Shown: positions 1 through 6,495 of the stretch, in pieces
Layout: each line of letters starts with the position of its first letter
Position numbering within the stretch: the first letter of the stretch is position 1
Assembly (NCBI GenBank): GCA_000715685.1
Contig: KL569383.1
Location: 23,568 to 39,555 of the forward strand
Length of the DNA stretch: 15,988 nucleotides
From: Streptomyces lilacinus
GTDB taxonomy: Bacteria > Actinomycetota > Actinomycetes > Streptomycetales > Streptomycetaceae
Direction: 5' to 3'
Notes under the pieces: model-generated
The model's input: the letters and a program-made list of their open reading frames with translations, nothing else
What the model was told of the DNA's origin: nothing
The model's database searches: none
Made by a program: the position numbers and the translations under genes

Positions 1-30
1 GGGGGCACCTCCCAGCGGTAGCTGGGGGAG
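1..30. repeat. Short palindromic intergenic repeat with hairpin
   Basis: The hairpin core is CCCAGC-GGTA-GCTGGG (11-26), flanked by CCTCC-like and GGGGAG arms and a GGGGGCACC edge. I know this composition from many Streptomyces intergenic regions, where near-identical palindromes lie between or downstream of genes; that is from memory, not a search. It lies just downstream of the leftward PAP2 gene, so it could act as a terminator or mRNA-stabilising hairpin. It may be cut by the window edge. Confidence 0.5.
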
Positions 31-38
31 GGCGGGTT

Positions 39-66
39 GGGGGAAAAGCCCCCGGAGGGCACCCTC
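39..66 (-). terminator. Hairpin pair downstream of the PAP2 gene
   Basis: Two perfect inverted repeats sit together: GGGGG-AAAAG-CCCCC at 39-53 and GAGGG-CA-CCCTC at 55-66. The second overlaps the stop codon of the leftward phosphatase gene (65-67). On the minus strand the first reads G5-CTTTT-C5. There is no T-tract after it, so this would be the GC-rich stem type of terminator common in Streptomyces. Function is inferred from position and structure only. Confidence 0.4.
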
Positions 67-820
67 AGGCAGCCAGATCCCGATCATGCCGCAGCGCACG
101 CTGCCCCGGCTGCCCCGACAGAGCCGCCTCCGCCCCGACGCCACCCGCCGCGGGAGCGACCGCCACGGGCGCATCGGAAGACCGCACAAGCCACCCGGCA
201 CGGGTGCCCGCAACCCACCGCGCCACCGGCGTCAGCAGCATCATCGCCAGCGGCGCGAACAACAGCGCCACCGCCGTCCCCAGCGCCAGCCCCCCAACGA
301 CGTCAGTCGGATAGTGGACCCCCATATAGACCCGGCAGAACCCCTCCACCATGGCCAGCCCAATGCCGATGAACCCGTACTTCCGGTTTGCTACGAACAA
401 ACCGACACCAAGAGCCATGGTCAACGTCGCGTGATCGCTGACGAAGGAGAAGTCGGTCTTGCCCTTGACCAGGACGTCCAGCCCCTGATGGTCGAGGAAG
501 GGCCTGGGCCGCCGCACGAACCCTCGAATGGGGACATTGATCAGCAGCGCGAGGCCCGCCGCAAGCGGCGACCACAGCAGCGCGGCGATCCCGGCCGGCG
601 CGTCCGCCGTCTTGCGAATGCGCCACCACGCGAAGAGCATCAGCACGGCGAAGCCGAAGACGATCCCGTACTCGCCGATGAACTCCACGAGGCGATCGGC
701 CCAGTGCGGAGCACCCTTGGCGATGCCGTTGATGTCGTACAGCAGGCCGACGTCGGGATTCGACTCCCCTCCGGCCATCGGCACCATCGGCGTGGAGTCT
801 CCCGTCACGAGTCCAGCCAT
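65..820 (-). CDS. PAP2-family membrane phosphatase
   Basis: Predicted integral membrane phosphatase of the PAP2 (type 2 phosphatidic acid phosphatase) superfamily, about 251 aa. Members remove phosphate from lipid phosphates such as undecaprenyl diphosphate or phosphatidic acid; the substrate here is unknown. The three signature motifs are visible in order: RGFVRRPRP (motif 1, normally KX6RP), SFVSDHAT (motif 2, normally PSGH) and CRVYMGVHYPTD (motif 3, R-X5-H-X3-D). Several hydrophobic stretches surround them. I chose ATG 820 (MAGLVTGDS) because the family is conserved from just after this point and purine-rich sequence (AGGGG, then GGGG) precedes it. The frame stays open to 952, but that extension is Arg/Ala-rich and looks non-coding. 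It is the last gene of the leftward group after the NlpC/P60 hydrolase, which fits a role in the cell envelope. Confidence 0.88.
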   Translation of the reverse strand: MAGLVTGDSTPMVPMAGGESNPDVGLLYDINGIAKGAPHWADRLVEFIGEYGIVFGFAVLMLFAWWRIRKTADAPAGIAALLWSPLAAGLALLINVPIRGFVRRPRPFLDHQGLDVLVKGKTDFSFVSDHATLTMALGVGLFVANRKYGFIGIGLAMVEGFCRVYMGVHYPTDVVGGLALGTAVALLFAPLAMMLLTPVARWVAGTRAGWLVRSSDAPVAVAPAAGGVGAEAALSGQPGQRALRHDRDLAA

Positions 821-1066
821 TGCCCCGGCCCCTATCTGTCGCCCGTCACCACGCCCAGCCACTGACCCCCGTGGTCCGTGCGCCGCAGCACGCGGCGCTG
901 CTTTCCCACTTCCATGGAACGCCCGGCTCCGGCCGAGCGTTCCACTCTCCACCCAATGATCACCCGGACGTTATCGAAGGGTGACCCGTCCCCCCGGCTC
1001 AGGCCCGAGTTTCACACACCGTCAGCGAGCCCGCCGAGCCGCCGCCGAGGACCGTTTCGCAACCGC

Positions 1067-2104
1067 TCACGGCCGTCCCGCCGCCTGTGCCATCCGCCCC
1101 GGCGCGGCGGTCGGCAGGGCCTTCGCCCCGTCCGCCGTCACCCGCGTCGCCCCGATGTAGTCCGGCTGCGCGTCGATCTTCTCGAACCGGATCACGGCCC
1201 CCGTGCGCGGCGCGTGGATCATGTACCCGCCCCCGACGTACAGCCCGACGTGGTGGATGGTCCGCGGGTCCTTCAGGTCGTGGGCGAAGAACACCAGGTC
1301 CCCCGGCAGCAGCTCGTCCCGCTTGGGGTGCGGCCCGGCGTTCCACTGGTCGTTCGCGACGCGCGGCAGCTCGATACCGACCGAGGCGTACGCGGCCTTG
1401 GTCAACCCCGAGCAGTCGAAGCGCCCGCCGTCCTCCTTCGTACCGTCACCGCCCCACAGGTAGGGGGTGCCGAGCTTGTCCTGCGCGTAGTAGATCGCCC
1501 CGGCCGCCGCCTGCGAGGGCGCGACCCTGCCGACCGGGCGGGCGAAGCTCTTCTCCAGGCTGCGGATGGACTTCACATAGCCCTGCGTCTCACTGATGGA
1601 GGGCACGCCGCCGGCCTTGATGACGCGGTACGGACCGGCGTTGTAGGCGGCGAGCATGTTGTCCGTGAGGTCCCCGGACACGCCCTTGACGTCCTGCGCC
1701 AACTCGCAGTCGTACTTGGCGGCGGACGGGATGGCGTCGGCCGGGTCCCACACATCCCGCTTTCCGTCACCGTTGCCGTCTATGCCCTGGGTCGCCCAGG
1801 TCTCGGGGATGAACTGCGCTATTCCTTCGGCGGCGGCGGGGCTGCGGGCCGTCGGATCCCAGTTGCTCTCGGTGTAGAGCTGCGCGGCGAGGACCGCGGG
1901 GTTGAGGGCGGGACAGAGGTTGCCCCACTTGGCGACGATGGCCTGGTACTGATCGGGGACCGCGCCCTTGGCCAGCCCGACCGCACCCCGGCCGCCGAGT
2001 CCGCCGATGGTTCCGGCGGCCACGTACACCCCGACGACGAGCAGCCCGACGAAACTCAGGCACAGCCCGACGCCGACACCCACGCCCACCCAGAGCTTCC
2101 GCAC
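1067..2104 (-). CDS. Bifunctional cell-wall hydrolase: lysozyme-like + NlpC/P60
   Basis: Membrane-anchored peptidoglycan hydrolase of 345 aa. A short basic start and a hydrophobic helix (about residues 4-30) form a signal anchor. Residues ~50-185 are a soluble-lytic-transglycosylase/lysozyme-like domain, with the probable catalytic Glu79 in LYTESNWDP, then AEGIAQFIPETW and AYNAGPYRV. Residues ~195-330 are an NlpC/P60 cysteine peptidase with Cys231 (FDCSGL), His285 (HHVGLYVG) and a third polar residue His297 (MIHAP). The first domain would cut glycan strands and the second the stem peptide, outside the membrane. The start is GTG 2104, with GAAGG about 8 bases upstream. The organisation resembles two-domain actinobacterial wall hydrolases. 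The gene lies 72 bp downstream of the kinase on the same strand and could be co-transcribed with it. Confidence 0.92.
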   Translation of the reverse strand: MRKLWVGVGVGVGLCLSFVGLLVVGVYVAAGTIGGLGGRGAVGLAKGAVPDQYQAIVAKWGNLCPALNPAVLAAQLYTESNWDPTARSPAAAEGIAQFIPETWATQGIDGNGDGKRDVWDPADAIPSAAKYDCELAQDVKGVSGDLTDNMLAAYNAGPYRVIKAGGVPSISETQGYVKSIRSLEKSFARPVGRVAPSQAAAGAIYYAQDKLGTPYLWGGDGTKEDGGRFDCSGLTKAAYASVGIELPRVANDQWNAGPHPKRDELLPGDLVFFAHDLKDPRTIHHVGLYVGGGYMIHAPRTGAVIRFEKIDAQPDYIGATRVTADGAKALPTAAPGRMAQAAGRP

Positions 2105-2176
2105 CCGTCAACCTTCCCCCAGGACAGGCTCCTTGCACTGTCGTTTCCGGCATCCCATGCGAGATTGCCCGATCTG

Positions 2177-3184
2177 CTACCTCGCGACAAAGCCCCGACA
2201 GTCGATGCTTGCGTATTCTTTCGGTGACTTGACGTGGTAGAAGAGCACGGTCCAATTCCCCGGATCGTTCCCCACCGGGATGGCCGAGCCCACCGGCTTG
2301 CCCATCACGACCTGCTGAAAGTCGTCCGGGTAGGTCAAGTCGACGTACGGCGCGCCGAAGCTGGGGGTGTCGGGCTTGAGGAGGTCGACGGGCTTGCTCG
2401 TGTACCCCAGGCCCAGGTTCTGCTGCACCAGACCCGCGTACGGCTTGCCCGTCTTCGAGTCGATCTCGTGCGGGGGCTTGACGGCCACGGACACGTAGTA
2501 CGGCCTCCCGAGGTCGGGATCGGCGTACTTGAAGCGGAACGAGATCTTTACCTTGCCGGACATCCGCTGGGCCGAAGGATCCTCGTCGCTGACGATCGCC
2601 GCCTGCAAGTCCGCCCGCCCGGCACGCTCCTCGGCCGGCAGGCCGCACGCCCCGCCGCCCCCGTCCGCAGGCGCCCAGTAGTCCCGGTTGGGGTTGGTCG
2701 CCTCGATGAAGGCGGGTTCGGCTCCGGACGCGGGCCCGGGCGCGGAAGCGGCCGGCGCGGAGGTGAGCGAGGGGCGGGGCGAGGCGGCCACGTTCCCCCG
2801 ATTCTTGTCCTCGTCCCCACCGTCCAGCTCCTGAACCGTCAATGCGGCGATGACGCCGAGCGCGACGGCCACGGCACCGGCGCCGAGGTAGAGCTTCGCC
2901 CGCGAGCGGTGCGGAGCCGCAGGCGGCGTCCCGGCGCCGGGTACGAGCGTGGGGACATACCCGAGCGGCGGCTGAGCGGAGCCGTCCGTTCCGACCAGCG
3001 CCCGGTACACCGGGTCGTCGACCAACGCTGAGGTGACGGCACACCGCGCGATGATCTCGGCCGGCGACGGCCGCGCCCCCGGCTCCCCCGCCACGCACGC
3101 CTGGATGAGCGCCGCCAACCGCGGGTCCACGCCGTCCACGTCGACGGCGCCGTGCACGACCCGGTAGGTCACCGACTCCAGCGA
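2177..3184 (-). CDS. Ser/Thr protein kinase 1, C-terminal part (same gene as 3194-3841)
   Basis: C-terminal part of the kinase whose N-terminal part is at 3194-3841. The first residues complete kinase subdomain XI (VDPRLAALIQACVAGEPGARPSP). A Pro-rich stretch follows, then one membrane helix (around YLGAGAVAVALGVIAALTV), then a Ser/Ala/Pro-rich linker and an extracellular domain of about 190 aa with two cysteines (GACGLP and DCRGF) that might pair. The outer domain is not PASTA and I do not recognise it; it presumably senses a ligand or envelope state. This segment is in the same reading frame as the N-terminal part. Only the adapter-derived bases 3187-3219, which contain an in-frame TAA, separate them. 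A caller would start this piece at GTG 3172, which is not a real start. Confidence 0.82.
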   Translation of the reverse strand, partial: SLESVTYRVVHGAVDVDGVDPRLAALIQACVAGEPGARPSPAEIIARCAVTSALVDDPVYRALVGTDGSAQPPLGYVPTLVPGAGTPPAAPHRSRAKLYLGAGAVAVALGVIAALTVQELDGGDEDKNRGNVAASPRPSLTSAPAASAPGPASGAEPAFIEATNPNRDYWAPADGGGGACGLPAEERAGRADLQAAIVSDEDPSAQRMSGKVKISFRFKYADPDLGRPYYVSVAVKPPHEIDSKTGKPYAGLVQQNLGLGYTSKPVDLLKPDTPSFGAPYVDLTYPDDFQQVVMGKPVGSAIPVGNDPGNWTVLFYHVKSPKEYASIDCRGFVAR

Positions 3185-3186
3185 CC

Positions 3187-3219
3187 CTGTCTCTTATACA
3201 CATCCCGTATAAGAGACAG
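3187..3219. other. Nextera/Tn5 mosaic-end adapter remnant (assembly artefact)
   Basis: CTGTCTCTTATACACATC (3187-3204) is the Tn5 19-bp mosaic end short of its last base. It is followed head-to-head by CCGTATAAGAGACAG (3205-3219), whose reverse complement shares 13 bases with the mosaic end. This is the transposase adapter of Nextera-type libraries, not a Tn5 insertion: no transposase, IS50 or target duplication is present. It replaces roughly ten codons between kinase subdomains IX and XI and introduces an in-frame stop. The translated YTGCV and CIRDR peptides are typical of adapter contamination. Confidence 0.96.
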
Positions 3220-3841
3220 TCGTCGCCCCGAGCGCGAACACGTCCGCGGCCGGGCTGACCTCGTTGCGGGTGATGATCTCGGGCGCGGTGTAGCCGGGTG
3301 TACCGGGTGCCGCGCCGGCCTGCGTGAGCGCGGTCTGCTCGGCGCCGCGGGCGATACCGAAGTCGATGAGCTTGGGTCCGACGGCGGAGAGGATGACGTT
3401 GTGGGGCTTCAGGTCCCGGTGCATCACCCCGTACTCGTGCACGTTCGCGAGCGCCTCGGCGAGCGCGGCGAACAGCCGGAGACAGGTGTCGGCGGGGAGC
3501 GGCCCCCGGTCGCGTATCGCCTGGACGAGGGTCGGCCCGGGCACGTACTCGGTTGCGAGCCAGTGCGGGGGCGCGGCGAGGGAGGCGTCGATGAGGTTGG
3601 CGGTGTACGCGCTGCGCACGGCGCGCGCGGTCTCGACCTCCCGCCGGAACCGCGCCATGGCCTCGGGCGATTCGGTGAAGTCCTCCCGAATCACCTTGAT
3701 CGCGACCTGCCGCCCACCCGGCGACCGCCCCAGATACACCTGTCCCATTCCGCCGGCGCCGAGCCGGGCGAGGACGGTGTGCACGCCGATGCTGGTGGGG
3801 TCCTGAGGACGAAGAGCTTCCACGGCATGGAACTGTGCCAC
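3194..3841 (-). CDS. Ser/Thr protein kinase 1, N-terminal catalytic part (interrupted)
   Basis: Hanks-type Ser/Thr kinase catalytic domain, cut at its end by adapter sequence. Visible motifs are the glycine loop LGAGGMGQVYLG (~27-38), VAIK with Lys49, HRDLKPHN with catalytic Asp143, DFG with Asp160, the activation segment ending in GYTAPEI, and DVFALGATT. The last seven residues as read (VSYTGCV and stop) come from the adapter. With 2177-3184 the native gene spans 2177-3841, about 554 aa: cytoplasmic kinase, one membrane helix and an outer domain. The start is GTG 3841, with CAGGGAC about 10 bases upstream; this is the least certain part. The gene begins 26 bp downstream of the HATPase gene on the same strand. 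A kinase beside an anti-sigma-type ATPase and wall enzymes suggests envelope signalling. Confidence 0.88.
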   Translation of the reverse strand: MAQFHAVEALRPQDPTSIGVHTVLARLGAGGMGQVYLGRSPGGRQVAIKVIREDFTESPEAMARFRREVETARAVRSAYTANLIDASLAAPPHWLATEYVPGPTLVQAIRDRGPLPADTCLRLFAALAEALANVHEYGVMHRDLKPHNVILSAVGPKLIDFGIARGAEQTALTQAGAAPGTPGYTAPEIITRNEVSPAADVFALGATTVSYTGCV

Positions 3842-3867
3842 ATGGGGTCATGTCCCTGACCAGGCCA

Positions 3868-4326
3868 TTAACTGACGAGCCGGAACCACACGGCCTTGCC
3901 CATCAGCCCCGGCCTCGGCGGGCACACTCCCCAGCCGTCGGCACAGGCCCGGACGAGCAGCAGGCCCCTGCCGCACTCCTCGTGCTCGAGCACGGCACGT
4001 GCGTCATCGGCCGCGGTTGGACCGCCGGGCGCGTCGTCGTACACGAGCACGAGCAACGCCCCGTCAGAGAGCCAACCGACGGAAACGGTGACGGGCGTGG
4101 AGCAGCCCTTGAGACGGCAGGCGTTGACGGCGTTGGTGACGATTTCGGAGGTGAGGAGGAGCGCCATGGGCGCGAGCTCCTCCCGCCGCGCGACGACGAG
4201 CGCGGTCCGCACGGCTTCCCGGGCGGCCCGGACCCAGCCGGGGGCCGGCGGGAAGACGAGGGTGGTGGGGGCAGTGGGGGCGGCGGGGGCGACGGCGCTC
4301 GGGGTTGCGGTGACGCTGGGGCACAT
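3868..4326 (-). CDS. Anti-sigma-factor-type ATP-binding protein (HATPase_c, RsbW/SpoIIAB-like)
   Basis: Small single-domain GHKL ATPase of 152 aa, of the group that includes SpoIIAB/RsbW and the many Streptomyces regulatory ATPases. These bind or phosphorylate anti-anti-sigma factors or regulators. Visible are the N box (EIVTNAVNAC, Glu61 and Asn65/68), the G1-like DDAPGG (~97-102) and the G2-like GRGLLLV (~119-125). ATG 4326 is chosen because GAGGAG lies 8 bases upstream. The frame is open to 4515, but the extension is Arg/Ala-rich and crosses the divergent promoter region. The gene is divergent from the XRE/DUF5753 gene, an arrangement known from whiJ/abaA-like clusters. It probably leads the leftward group, with the kinase start 26 bp beyond its stop. 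Confidence 0.88.
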   Translation of the reverse strand: MCPSVTATPSAVAPAAPTAPTTLVFPPAPGWVRAAREAVRTALVVARREELAPMALLLTSEIVTNAVNACRLKGCSTPVTVSVGWLSDGALLVLVYDDAPGGPTAADDARAVLEHEECGRGLLLVRACADGWGVCPPRPGLMGKAVWFRLVS

Positions 4327-4483
4327 GACGTGGCTCCTCGGGTTCACACCGGTTGCCCTCGCGGCGGCGTGCGGTGGCGTTGCCGCGCGCGCTGCGAGCA
4401 TGCGGGCGCGGTGCACTTCCGGCTTACGGCCGGGGAGGGCGGGTCGAGTTCGACGGTAGGGATGGCGATTACCGATCAGCAAC

Positions 4484-4500
4484 TCAATCGACTGGATTGA
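4484..4500. promoter_or_regulatory. Perfect inverted repeat in the divergent promoter region
   Basis: TCAATC-GACTG-GATTGA is a 6+6 bp perfect inverted repeat. It lies between the HATPase start (4326) and the XRE regulator start (4568), and its AT content is high for this genome. It is a plausible operator for the adjacent helix-turn-helix protein, which would let it control both divergent transcripts. No convincing -35/-10 pair was found on either strand. Confidence 0.4.
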
Positions 4501-4567
4501 CCCCAACGAGTGCACTCCGGCCGCGTTTTGCAGGCAGACTGCTGACGATCACGATTGGGAGGACGGC

Positions 4568-5455
4568 ATGGGTCTACGGACCAACCCCACGCAACGGCAA
4601 CGCCGTTTGGGCATCGAGCTCCGCAGACTCCGCACCGAAGCGGGCCTCCCCGTCGGCACGGCCGCCGCCTGCGCCGACCTCGGCCCGGCCCACCTGGGCC
4701 ACATCGAGGCCGCCCGAACAGCCATTCCCGAGGTGAAGTTGCGGGCTCTGGCGACAGCCTACGGTTGCAGTTCGGATCCCTTGGTGGATGCGCTCGTGGC
4801 CATGAGCCAGTCCACGGGGAAGGGTTGGTGGACGGAGTTCAAGGACATCCAGGGACCGCACGCACTCGACCTGGCCGAGCTCGAGTCCAGCGCCGTTGCA
4901 TGCCGCTCCTTCCAGTGGCTGTACATGCCCGGGCTGCTGCAGACCCCCGAGTACGTCCGTGCGCTGCTCGAGGCCGGAGAGCCGGACGTCGACGGCGCCC
5001 TGCTGGACAAGTACGTCGACTTCCGTCTGCGCCGACAGCAGGTCGTCACCCAGGGAACCCTGCGCTTCCACGCCGTCATCCACGAGTCGGCACTGCGCAT
5101 GCAGTTCGTGCCTGTCGATGTCATGCGCAGGCAGATCCAGCACTTGGTCGGCATGGCCCGTCTGCCCCACGTACGCATTCAGATCCTGCCGTTCAAAGCC
5201 AGCATGAAGGTGCCCATGTTCAGCACGCCGTTCATCCTCTTCGAGGGGGCAGTCCCCGACCTGGACACCGCGTACGTCGAGCAGCCCGTTTCCTCCCCGT
5301 TCGTCAGCGATCAGGAGCACCTGGCACGCTTCTCCGAGTCCTTCGAGCGCTTGAGTGCGGCAGCCCTGCCGCCGATTGACGGCCGAGTCGAACTTGAGTT
5401 CTCTACAGAGAGAGACTCGCTCGGTCTCATCCAGCACCTGATGTACTCCCTGTGA
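4568..5455 (+). CDS. XRE-family regulator with DUF5753 (Scr1/WhiJ-like)
   Basis: DNA-binding regulator of 295 aa. Residues ~10-65 form an XRE helix-turn-helix (LGIELRRLRTEAGLPVG then LGPAHLGHIEAAR). Residues ~95-290 match the DUF5753 ligand or partner domain, with the typical WLYMPGLLQTPEYVRALL, a V-R-I-Q-I-LPF stretch and a C-terminal LIQHLMYSL. ATG 4568 has GGGAGGA 5-10 bases upstream. Such proteins are abundant in Streptomyces and usually sit next to a small DUF397 protein that modulates them, as here: the stop overlaps a GTG that could start the next gene, and the next gene's SD lies in the stop region. The whiJ family is linked to timing of development. The specific target here is unknown. 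Confidence 0.93.
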   Translation: MGLRTNPTQRQRRLGIELRRLRTEAGLPVGTAAACADLGPAHLGHIEAARTAIPEVKLRALATAYGCSSDPLVDALVAMSQSTGKGWWTEFKDIQGPHALDLAELESSAVACRSFQWLYMPGLLQTPEYVRALLEAGEPDVDGALLDKYVDFRLRRQQVVTQGTLRFHAVIHESALRMQFVPVDVMRRQIQHLVGMARLPHVRIQILPFKASMKVPMFSTPFILFEGAVPDLDTAYVEQPVSSPFVSDQEHLARFSESFERLSAAALPPIDGRVELEFSTERDSLGLIQHLMYSL

Positions 5456-5463
5456 AGGACGCC

Positions 5464-5676
5464 ATGCCAGAGCTTCAGTGGCAGAAGTCAAGCTTTAGCA
5501 GCCCCGACGGTCACAACGGCGAATGTCTGGAGATAGCCGCCGACCGGCACCGAACGCACCTCCGCGAAAGCGACGAACCGTCAACCGTCCTCAGCATCAC
5601 GCGCAGCGCCCTACGCGCCTTCTTAAGCGCCGCACCGACCCTGCGCGGCACCCGGCGCGGCACCGCACTCCGCTGA
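5464..5676 (+). CDS. DUF397 protein, partner of the XRE regulator
   Basis: Small protein of 70 aa with the DUF397 pattern: an N-terminal WQKSSFSSPDGHNGECLEIA, then a HLRESDEPSTVLSITRSALRAFL core. DUF397 proteins are partners of DUF5753 HTH regulators and probably bind them to change DNA binding. ATG 5464 is preferred over the overlapping GTG 5452 because GAAGGA precedes it and family members begin at the equivalent of MPELQW. It begins 8 bp after the regulator's stop, so the two are surely co-transcribed. It contains an in-frame TTA leucine codon (5623-5625), so translation should need the bldA tRNA. The C-terminal tail is Arg-rich. Confidence 0.85.
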   Translation: MPELQWQKSSFSSPDGHNGECLEIAADRHRTHLRESDEPSTVLSITRSALRAFLSAAPTLRGTRRGTALR

Positions 5677-5702
5677 GCAAGGTCACCAGGGCGCGACGCC
5701 CC

Positions 5703-5708
5703 TATGCT
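5703..5708 (+). promoter_or_regulatory. Possible -10 element for a leaderless HAD transcript
   Basis: TATGCT fits the TAnnnT -10 pattern and ends 6 bases before ATG 5715, the spacing expected of leaderless transcripts, which are common in Streptomyces. There is no good Shine-Dalgarno sequence before that ATG. The -35 region (around 5680, AGGTCA) is weak. Suggestive only. Confidence 0.27.
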
Positions 5709-5714
5709 GCGGGA

Positions 5715-6365
5715 ATGATCAAGCCGATTGAACTCGTGATATTCGATTGCGACGGGGTGTTGGTCGACAGCGAACGCATCGCCGTCCGCGTCCACGTCGC
5801 GCTCGGCGCGGAACTGGGCTGGCCTCTCACCGAGGACGAGGTCGTCGACCGGTTCGTCGGACGCTCGCATGCCGCCATCCACGAGCGGATCGCCGCCCGG
5901 CTCGGCGAGCGGACCGCCGCGACCTGGTCGCGGCGGTTCGAACAGCTCCACCGCGAGGCCGTGGATGCTGAACTGGCCCCCGTCGAGGGACTACCCGAGG
6001 CACTCGACGCGATCAATCTGCCGACCTGCGTGGCCTCCAGCGGCTCCCACGAGAAGATGCGCCACACCCTGGGCCGCACAGGCCTGTACGAACGCTTCGC
6101 GGGCCGCATCTACAGCGCCACCGAAGTCACCCGCGGCAAACCGGCCCCGGACCTCTTCTTGCACGCAGCCCGGCAAATGGGCGTGGACCCCGCTGCCTGT
6201 GCGGTCGTCGAAGACAGCCGCCCGGGCGTCCACGCGGCCCGCGCTGCCGGCATGCGCGCCTTCGGCTATGCCGGCGGGCTCACCCCGGCCGAACGGCTCG
6301 AGGGTCCCGACACCACCGTCTTCCACGACATGCGCAAACTGCCCAGCCTCCTGACCGAGCAGTGA
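5715..6365 (+). CDS. HAD-family hydrolase (beta-phosphoglucomutase-like)
   Basis: HAD-superfamily phosphatase or phosphomutase of 216 aa. Motif I is FDCDGVLVDSE with nucleophile Asp11 and acid/base Asp13; motif II is in CVASSGSHEKM; motif III is Lys142 in RGKPAPDLF; motif IV is VVEDSRPGV with Asp167. The helical cap lies between motifs I and II (~20-85), as in subfamily IA members such as beta-phosphoglucomutase and phosphoglycolate phosphatase. It probably dephosphorylates a small cytoplasmic metabolite; the substrate cannot be read from sequence. The open frame runs back to 5523, but conservation starts at MIKPIELVIF, so ATG 5715 is chosen. It lies 38 bp after the DUF397 gene and may have its own leaderless promoter. 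Confidence 0.92.
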   Translation: MIKPIELVIFDCDGVLVDSERIAVRVHVALGAELGWPLTEDEVVDRFVGRSHAAIHERIAARLGERTAATWSRRFEQLHREAVDAELAPVEGLPEALDAINLPTCVASSGSHEKMRHTLGRTGLYERFAGRIYSATEVTRGKPAPDLFLHAARQMGVDPAACAVVEDSRPGVHAARAAGMRAFGYAGGLTPAERLEGPDTTVFHDMRKLPSLLTEQ

Positions 6366-6374
6366 CCTTAAAAG

Positions 6375-6389
6375 CGGCCAACTAGGCCG
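6375..6389 (+). terminator. Weak hairpin after the HAD gene
   Basis: CGGCC-AACTA-GGCCG is a perfect 5-bp stem with a 5-base loop, 10 bases after the HAD stop. There is no T-tract. It may help end the HAD transcript before the DUF6507 operon. Short stems of this kind occur by chance in GC-rich DNA. Confidence 0.25.
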
Positions 6390-6390
6390 G

Positions 6391-6433
6391 GAAACTGGCC
6401 GAACATGAGTAGCAGTCCCCATGAAACCGGCCG
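6391..6433 (+). promoter_or_regulatory. Imperfect direct repeat upstream of the toxin operon
   Basis: GAAACTGGCCG (6391-6401) recurs as GAAACCGGCCG (6423-6433), 10 of 11 identical and 32 bp apart, about three helical turns. A third GAAAC lies at 6464-6468. The second copy, followed 15 bp later by GTTAGA, also resembles an ECF-sigma type -35/-10 pair. The region is a likely control area for the DUF6507/toxin transcript; the factor is unknown. Confidence 0.3.
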
Positions 6434-6452
6434 GACTCCGCTGTTAGACATA

Positions 6453-6479
6453 CCCCGACCACAGAAACGTTTCTCGGGG
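6453..6479 (+). promoter_or_regulatory. Palindrome/hairpin next to the DUF6507 ribosome-binding site
   Basis: AGAAACGTTTCT (6463-6474) is a perfect 12-bp palindrome. It lies inside a wider inverted repeat, CCCCGA (6453-6458) with TCGGGG (6474-6479). The right arm runs directly into the Shine-Dalgarno stretch GAGGGGAAGG (6479-6488). It could be a repressor operator, or an RNA hairpin that limits access to the ribosome-binding site. Confidence 0.42.
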
Positions 6480-6495
6480 AGGGGAAGGCGCTGCC

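Noticed and set aside
878..2227. A plus-strand open frame of 449 codons opposite the NlpC/P60 gene
   Set aside because: Arg/Pro-rich composition with no domain; it is the antisense shadow of a clearly coding minus-strand gene.
3187..3219. A Tn5/IS50 insertion or a natural terminator hairpin inside the kinase gene
   Set aside because: Only mosaic-end bases are present, with no transposase, no IS50 body and no 9-bp target duplication; the same sequence recurs at 14255. Library adapter explains all of it.
1767..3851. A long open frame of about 694 codons on the minus strand overlapping the kinase and hydrolase
   Set aside because: Its translation is Arg/Gly/Ala-rich nonsense, a GC-driven shadow of the real frames, and it reads through the adapter.
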